Positions 33,740 to 38,049 of a DNA stretch of 38,049 bases are shown one piece after another. This stretch comes from an uncultured Desulfotomaculum sp. (GTDB lineage Bacteria; Bacillota; Desulfotomaculia; Desulfotomaculales; Desulfotomaculaceae). The stretch lies in the NCBI GenBank assembly GCA_946411205.1, contig CAMKDG010000022.1:1-38049 (forward strand), in the 5' to 3' direction. The notes under the pieces are model-generated. The model did not search any database, was not told the DNA's origin, and worked only from the letters and a program-made list of their open reading frames with translations. Each line of letters starts with the position of its first letter. Positions within the stretch are counted from its first letter, which is position 1. Both the position numbers and the translations under genes were made by a program.

Positions 33740-34438
33740 TTACATTAAAAATGGGTATAATAAAGATCTTAAAAAGGGATAAAACACAAAGCACATCCCG
33801 GCGAATGCACCGGCCAGATAAAAACATGCCTCTTCACGAAGCAGTAAGGGAATTTTTTCAATAGGGGGACTTTGGGCAGAAACCTTCTCCTGTAATTTGG
33901 CTAAATGCTCTTGCAGTAGCCGGAAAATTACCCAGCCGATCAACGCTCCGAGAGTATTCATCAGTAAATCATCAATATCCGTGATTCTTCTATTGAACAA
34001 TTGACTCACTTCTATGATCAGAGAGAATGTCATACCGGATAATGCTGTTTGCCATAACACTTCATACTTTTTCCAAATAAAAGGAAGCATAAGGCCAAGA
34101 GGGATAAACAGCAAGATATTTTCTATATAGGGGCGAACACCCTCTGTAAGCCAAAGCAATGGAATCCAATTAATCTCATCCGGTGGAAAATTCAACCCCT
34201 TTGGGGTTATTATGCCAAAGCGGTTATGCACAATATCCATGATCGAAGGAATACCTGTAAAACTTAGCACAGCAGTAAGGTAGTAGACAAAGATACAAAC
34301 AATTACAGTATGTTCAATTGACAGTTTATAACCAACCCTTTTGCTTTGACTTGTCAGTAGGATATAGTAGGGAATCAAAAATGGCAAAGTACTAATAAAC
34401 CAAGTAATCGACACTATAATAAACCGTAATATTATCAT
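33740..34438 (-). CDS. vanZ: VanZ-family membrane protein
   Basis: A 232-residue membrane protein with about six hydrophobic helices. VanZ domain features are present: NWIPL, the helix ENILLFIPLGLMLPF, and the signature SLIIEVSQLFNRRITDIDDLLMNTLGALIG. VanZ raises teicoplanin resistance in enterococci by a mechanism outside the ligase pathway and by altering the cell surface. It is longer than VanZ-A (161), with a C-terminal helix extension. ATG 34459 is part of the SD TGGAGGTG, so ATG 34438 is preferred although its spacing is long (12-14 nt). It is transcribed divergently from vanY with WTAAG sites between. Confidence 0.8.
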   Translation of the reverse strand: MIILRFIIVSITWFISTLPFLIPYYILLTSQSKRVGYKLSIEHTVIVCIFVYYLTAVLSFTGIPSIMDIVHNRFGIITPKGLNFPPDEINWIPLLWLTEGVRPYIENILLFIPLGLMLPFIWKKYEVLWQTALSGMTFSLIIEVSQLFNRRITDIDDLLMNTLGALIGWVIFRLLQEHLAKLQEKVSAQSPPIEKIPLLLREEACFYLAGAFAGMCFVFYPFLRSLLYPFLM

Positions 34439-34502
34439 GACTACTAAATGCACCTCCATTGTAATGAACTTGTTTATTATAGGATATTAAAAAAAGAAAT
34501 AT

Positions 34503-34519
34503 CTTAATAAAATCTTAAG
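34503..34519 (-). promoter_or_regulatory. Phased WTAAG half-sites upstream of vanZ
   Basis: On the minus strand CTTAAG-ATTTT-ATTAAG, nearly identical to the site before vanR, 65 bp upstream of the vanZ start. Confidence 0.55.
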
Positions 34520-34618
34520 ATACGCTGATTTTCTCCTTAATAAGTTTTATTCTTACTTTTACAACTAGTAAGCTGCAGTAGTGTCACCAAAAACATATAT
34601 CTCACAGTGAAATTACGA

Positions 34619-34646
34619 GATAAGAAAATCTTAAGAGGTTCATAAG
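34619..34646 (+). promoter_or_regulatory. Three phased WTAAG half-sites upstream of vanY
   Basis: GATAAG-AAAAT-CTTAAG-AGGTT-CATAAG: three hexamers at exact 11-bp spacing, ending 14 bp before the vanY -35. Confidence 0.65.
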
Positions 34647-34660
34647 ATGAAATTTCAACA

Positions 34661-34689
34661 TTGCTCCTTATTCTATGATTGAATAATAT
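34661..34689 (+). promoter_or_regulatory. vanY promoter
   Basis: TTGCTC (34661-34666), a 17-bp spacer and TAATAT (34684-34689). The WTAAG array directly upstream is well placed for an activator contacting RNA polymerase. Confidence 0.6.
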
Positions 34690-34716
34690 CAGCACAGAAT
34701 AAGGAGTTGTTTTCTT

Positions 34717-35787
34717 ATGGTACGAAAAGTAAAAAAGAAAAAGTCAGGAATACGCATATTTATAAAACTTCTGTTACTAGTTGGTATTACTGCTTTTGTT
34801 ACTAAATCTATCATTATTCCAGGATACCAATACATCTTTAAAGAAAAATATAACAAGGTTTTATCGTCATATTCTTTCATAAAGACAACACCCAATTCTT
34901 CCGACGATAGAATAACACCGGTTTCCTCGGGCGGTAGGCATCTGATCGACTGGCGCGCCATCGCCAAGCAAACACTAAGCTGGGAACTCGATTCCTCTGT
35001 TTCCAGATCTCCCGCTAAGTTGAACAGTCCTAATGCGATTCTAATCCGTTTAAAAGATCATACCATCCTGATGCAGAAAAATAGCGAAGAGAGAATCTAT
35101 CCTGCTTCTTTGACGAAAATGATGACAGCCATTGTGGCAATCGAAAATTTACCTGACCTGAAGAGAAAAATCACCCTTACCAATTCTATGGTTCAGGGGC
35201 TGTACGAAGCAGATGCCTCAATGGCAGGGTTCCAGCCGGGTGAGCAGGTCAGGGCCATCGATCTCTTATACGGAGTCATGCTGCCGAGCGGTGCGGAGTG
35301 CTGTATTGCACTTGCTGATCAAATTGCGGGATCCGAGCAGAATTTTGTAAAAATAATGAATCAAAAAGCGGCAGAGCTCGGCATGCACAACACACATTTT
35401 GCGAACTCAACCGGGCTTCAGAATAAAAACCATTATACAACAGTCAAGGATCTGGCTATTCTTCTAAACTACGCTTTGCAAAATGATACTTTCCGGGAGA
35501 TTTTTACTTCATCCCGTCACTCCACACCATCAACAAATAAGCACCCTAGAGGGGTAACCTTTTACAGTACCCTGTTGGAAGGCCTCAACAATCAAAACAT
35601 TATTGGTGGAGAAATTTTAGGAGGAAAAACGGGCTATACCGCTGAGGCTGGTCTATGTCTCGCGAGTCTCGCCAAAGTGGGTAAACAAGAATATATTCTG
35701 ATTTCAGCTGGTGCAAAGGGAGATCACCATTCGGAACAGTATAATATTACCGATGCATTGGCTGTCTACAACGGCCTAAGAATATAA
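34717..35787 (+). CDS. Serine-type (S11) D-alanyl-D-alanine carboxypeptidase, VanY-like role
   Basis: A 356-residue membrane-anchored enzyme of the DacA/PBP5 family that trims terminal D-Ala from wall pentapeptides, removing the glycopeptide target. A basic N terminus and one signal anchor (about 12-32) are followed by about 70 linker residues and the penicillin-binding fold: SxxK Ser131-Lys134 (ASLTKM), and KTG at 304-306 (GGKTGYT). The second motif reads SGA (191-193) instead of SGN, which needs attention because the Asn usually helps catalysis. VanA-type VanY is a zinc M15 enzyme; VanD-type VanY is of the serine class, as here. SD AAGGAG is 10 nt from the ATG. Confidence 0.87.
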   Translation: MVRKVKKKKSGIRIFIKLLLLVGITAFVTKSIIIPGYQYIFKEKYNKVLSSYSFIKTTPNSSDDRITPVSSGGRHLIDWRAIAKQTLSWELDSSVSRSPAKLNSPNAILIRLKDHTILMQKNSEERIYPASLTKMMTAIVAIENLPDLKRKITLTNSMVQGLYEADASMAGFQPGEQVRAIDLLYGVMLPSGAECCIALADQIAGSEQNFVKIMNQKAAELGMHNTHFANSTGLQNKNHYTTVKDLAILLNYALQNDTFREIFTSSRHSTPSTNKHPRGVTFYSTLLEGLNNQNIIGGEILGGKTGYTAEAGLCLASLAKVGKQEYILISAGAKGDHHSEQYNITDALAVYNGLRI

Positions 35788-35796
35788 TAAGTTCCT

Positions 35797-35824
35797 CATA
35801 AGAAATTATTAAGATTTTGATAAG
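35797..35824 (+). promoter_or_regulatory. Three phased WTAAG half-sites upstream of the ABC operon
   Basis: CATAAG-AAATT-ATTAAG-ATTTT-GATAAG with exact 11-bp spacing. A TAATAT (35834-35839) ten bases downstream could be the -10. Confidence 0.6.
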
Positions 35825-35840
35825 TTAAAATTCTAATATC

Positions 35841-35888
35841 GCCTGCCTGATTTCGATAAGATGAAATTGTCGAATCGGACAGGCTTTT
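35841..35888 (+). terminator. Hairpin with T-run between vanY and the ABC genes
   Basis: GCCTG...GATTTCGA pairs with TCGAATCGGACAGGC (G-U pairs and one bulge), then TTTT. It may terminate vanY or act as an attenuator, since it overlaps the expected transcript start of the ABC operon. Confidence 0.55.
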
Positions 35889-35912
35889 ATATTGCCGAAA
35901 GGAGGAGCGGAT

Positions 35913-35945
35913 ATGTTGCTTGGTCCATCACGATTAGGGTGGTAA
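35913..35945 (+). CDS. Ten-residue upstream ORF before the permease
   Basis: AAAGGAGG and 7 further bases lead to an ATG reading MLLGPSRLGW then TAA; the permease ATG follows 2 nt after that stop. The strong SD belongs to this small frame, while the permease SD (GGGTGG) lies within it, so it probably serves translational coupling. Confidence 0.4.
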   Translation: MLLGPSRLGW

Positions 35946-35947
35946 AG

Positions 35948-36820
35948 ATGAGAACTGGAAAACTAAAAATGAATAACGGCTGCCTGGCCTGGCTTTTCCT
36001 GGGGCCAAGTCTGCTGGGTTTTTCTCTTTTTTATTTGCTCCCGTTTGTCACCGGCTTTTACTATTCCCTGGTGGACAGTCCCCTTCACGGTACTTTCGTC
36101 GGATTACATAATTATGGCACTTTGTTAAAAAACCCAAGCTTTTTAGCAGCTCTGGCCAATACCGCTAAGTTTACTTTACTCTGTGTCCCTCTTAATCTGC
36201 TTCTCTCCCTGGGCGTGGCCTTGTTATTGAATCAAAAATTACCGGGCCGGAACCTGTTTCGTACCATCATGATCACTCCTTTGGTGGTGCCCGTAGCTTC
36301 GGTAGTTTTGGTCTGGCAGGCTTTCTTTGATTTGAACGGCGTTTTAAATTCCCTGATCCATGCCTTGGGTTACCCGCCCGTGGACTGGATGAAAACCAAC
36401 TGGTCCAGAATGGTCGTGCTCGTGATTTATCTATGGAAAAACATCGGTTACAGCGTCATCCTGTTTCTAGCCGGATTACAAAGTATCCCGACTGAATACT
36501 ACGAAGCGGCTAGAATCGACGGGGCCAGCCGCCGGCAGGAGTTTTTCCGAATAACCCTGATTTATTTGACCCCCACAACTTTTTTTGTTTTTGTTATCTC
36601 GATTATCAATTCATTTAAGGTGTTTCGGGAGACCTATCTTATCTCCGGAGAATATCCCCATAACAGCATCTATATGCTGCAGCACTACATGAACAATATG
36701 TTCATAGCTCTGGATTACCAAAAACTAACTTCCGCAGCCTTCATTATGGCTGCCTTTATCGTGACCGTCGTTTTACTGCTTTTTATTGTGGAGAGAAAAA
36801 TCACCAACATGATTAATTAG
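35948..36820 (+). CDS. ABC transporter permease, MalF/UgpA type
   Basis: A 290-residue inner-membrane permease with six helices of the carbohydrate-uptake (CUT1) class. The ATPase-coupling EAA loop is seen as EYYEAARIDGASRRQEFFRITLI. The N terminus LAWLFLGPSLLGFSLFYLLPF is typical. The frame opens at 35861, but that part crosses a terminator hairpin; ATG 35948 after GGGTGG is the better start and makes the protein begin just before helix 1. No substrate-binding protein or ATPase is inside the window. The substrate is unknown. Confidence 0.86.
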   Translation: MRTGKLKMNNGCLAWLFLGPSLLGFSLFYLLPFVTGFYYSLVDSPLHGTFVGLHNYGTLLKNPSFLAALANTAKFTLLCVPLNLLLSLGVALLLNQKLPGRNLFRTIMITPLVVPVASVVLVWQAFFDLNGVLNSLIHALGYPPVDWMKTNWSRMVVLVIYLWKNIGYSVILFLAGLQSIPTEYYEAARIDGASRRQEFFRITLIYLTPTTFFVFVISIINSFKVFRETYLISGEYPHNSIYMLQHYMNNMFIALDYQKLTSAAFIMAAFIVTVVLLLFIVERKITNMIN

Positions 36821-36843
36821 AAACCGGTGAAAGGGGGGAGGGA

Positions 36844-37731
36844 GTGTTGAAGCGTAACCACCGAATAAAAAAAATACTTCATCTTACGGTTTTACTGGTA
36901 CTGGCTGTCCTATTCATGTTTCCCCTGGCTGTAACCGTCACCAATTCCTTGATGAGTGAACAGGCAATTGCCGATAATTATGGCCCGGTGACGGACAAAA
37001 ACGTAAGCAGCTATAAGGATGACACCCTGAATCACTTCGCCCGGTTCCAGCTGATACCCGACATGGTGGTGCTCAAGCAGTATTATAACGTGCTCATCAA
37101 AAAGACCCAGTTTCTTTTCATGTTCTGGAATTCTGTGCTGATTACCTTTCCTATCGTCATTGGGCAAACGATTGTGGCAACCCTGGCAGCCTATGCCTTT
37201 GCCAAGCTGAAGTTTAGAGGCAGGAATATCTTGTTTTTTTTATATATCATTGTGATGCTGATGCCCTTCCAGGTAACCCTTGTGCCCAATTATTTAATGG
37301 TCGGCCAGTTGGGTCTGCTTAATAGTCGCTGGTCCATTATCTTGCCCGGCATCTTCAGTACCTTTGGTGTATTTCTTTTAAAACAATATATGGAGCAAAT
37401 ACCGAACTCCTATCTTGAAGCAGCCCGGATGGACGGAGCCAACCAGCTCCAGATTTTCCTCAAAATCATCCTGCCCATGTCCAGGGCGGGCATAGCAGCC
37501 ATGGCCATCCTTGTTTTTATTGATAACTGGAACATGATTGAACAGCCGCTGATTTTTTTGCAGAATGCGGCCAAACAGCCTCTTTCCCTTTATCTTTCCA
37601 GAATTATCGACGGTGAAAAAGGCTTGGCCTTTGCCGCGTCCACTATCTATATGCTGCCAATGTTGTTGAACTTCCTTTACGCCGAAAAATACTTGTTGGA
37701 AGGGATCCGACTTTCTGGAATCAAAGGCTGA
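36844..37731 (+). CDS. ABC transporter permease, MalG/UgpE type
   Basis: A 295-residue partner permease with six helices and the EAA loop YLEAARMDGANQLQIFLKIILP. A hydrophilic external segment (about 35-75, YGPVTDKNVSSYKDD) after helix 1 is longer than usual for simple MalG members. The start is GTG 36844 with a GGGGGGAGGG tract upstream; TTG 36847 is an alternative. It lies 23 bp after the first permease and 22 bp before a membrane-fusion protein gene, so all three are one operon. Confidence 0.86.
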   Translation: MLKRNHRIKKILHLTVLLVLAVLFMFPLAVTVTNSLMSEQAIADNYGPVTDKNVSSYKDDTLNHFARFQLIPDMVVLKQYYNVLIKKTQFLFMFWNSVLITFPIVIGQTIVATLAAYAFAKLKFRGRNILFFLYIIVMLMPFQVTLVPNYLMVGQLGLLNSRWSIILPGIFSTFGVFLLKQYMEQIPNSYLEAARMDGANQLQIFLKIILPMSRAGIAAMAILVFIDNWNMIEQPLIFLQNAAKQPLSLYLSRIIDGEKGLAFAASTIYMLPMLLNFLYAEKYLLEGIRLSGIKG

Positions 37732-37753
37732 GCAACGGAAGGGAGACAGGAAT

Positions 37754-38049
37754 TTGTCGAATCAAGCAATTGCGGATGACACGCAAAGAAAAAAAGTGAT
37801 CGGAAGGTTGAGCCTGCTGTTTCTAATGGTAATGATCGGATTAACGTTCTTCTCCCATACCATCAATAATTTTACACTGCCCAGGGTCCAAACGGTCCAG
37901 CCGACGAATGGGTCGTTAATCAAAGAAGTATTTGGCGCAGGGACGGTCGAGGTCAAATCAACCCGGGAGGAATTCGCCGATGCCAATTTGCGGGTCAAGG
38001 AGGTCCTGGTGGAGCAGGGGGACAAAGTTAGCAAAGGACAGCCCATCAT
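37754..38049 (+). CDS. HlyD/RND-type membrane-fusion protein, partial
   Basis: The first 98 residues of a periplasmic-adaptor-like protein; the gene runs off the right edge. After a short cytosolic tail comes one membrane anchor (LSLLFLMVMIGLTFFS), then a beta-barrel start and VKEVLVEQGDKVSKGQPI, the lipoyl/biotinyl hairpin typical of HlyD, YknX and AcrA adaptors. The start is TTG with AGACAGGA upstream. In Gram-positives such adaptors normally pair with export ABC systems (YknXYZ), so following sugar-uptake permeases is unusual. Confidence 0.8.
   Translation, partial: MSNQAIADDTQRKKVIGRLSLLFLMVMIGLTFFSHTINNFTLPRVQTVQPTNGSLIKEVFGAGTVEVKSTREEFADANLRVKEVLVEQGDKVSKGQPI

Noticed and set aside
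35861..35947. Longer N terminus of the first ABC permease
   Set aside because: The extra 29 codons lie in a terminator hairpin and a better-supported upstream mini-ORF; ATG 35948 has its own SD.

Overview
The window looks like a chromosomal segment of a spore-forming, sulfate-reducing Firmicute of the Desulfotomaculum/Desulforamulus (Peptococcaceae) type. The evidence is a dsrA-dsrB-dsrD dissimilatory sulfite reductase operon beside a housekeeping cluster whose order matches Bacillus (argS-ywiB, pyrG, a Spo0F-like regulator, fba, transaldolase, rho, rpmE, prfA-prmC, ywlC, mntP, ywlE, rpiB). Shine-Dalgarno sites are strong, TTG and GTG starts are frequent, and one gene has a sigma-E-like promoter. 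The genus is inferred from gene content and family knowledge; no search was run.

Region 1 (1-20.8 kb, almost all on the minus strand) is the core cluster. Reading down the minus strand: DUF1934, argS, xapX (53 codons), pyrG, sppA, a YIP1 membrane protein, a Spo0F-like receiver, a cysteine-rich protein, fba, fsa/tal, DUF2062, rho, a LysM-M23 peptidase, rpmE, DUF1385, prfA, prmC, sua5, mntP, ywlE and rpiB. A NicO-type metal exporter lies on the plus strand. Gaps here carry degenerate heptamer repeats, a composite repeat of about 100 bp present twice, intrinsic terminators, and a promoter-leader-terminator module ahead of fba with a possible antiterminator. A poorly explained 1-kb island (7.25-8.25 kb) is transcribed opposite to its neighbours, with a foldable leader, a proline-rich ORF and a short promoter-to-terminator unit.

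Region 2 (20.8-23.6 kb) is dsrAB-dsrD, the terminal reductase of sulfate respiration. Two hairpins with GUAA tetraloops lie between dsrB and dsrD.

Region 3 (23.6-31.5 kb, mostly plus) is accessory: a MocR-type regulator preceded by a decayed partial copy of its own 5' end, a cyclase-family hydrolase, a DUF2089 / YvlB-like / orphan / YvlD-like membrane-stress operon with a probable ATT start, an autoregulated marR-MFS efflux pair, and a clade-divergent catalase (minus strand).

Region 4 (31.5-38.0 kb) is the most unusual part. It holds a VanR/VanS pair closely resembling the VanA-type glycopeptide sensor system, with vanZ and a serine-type (S11) D,D-carboxypeptidase but no vanH/vanA/vanX in view. 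A sugar-type ABC permease pair and a membrane-fusion protein follow. Phased 11-bp repeats of a WTAAG half-site sit before vanR, between vanZ and vanY, and before the ABC genes, suggesting one VanR-like regulon joining cell-wall remodelling to an unassigned transporter. A partial match to the 3' half of a c-di-GMP-I riboswitch, followed by a terminator, lies ahead of vanR.
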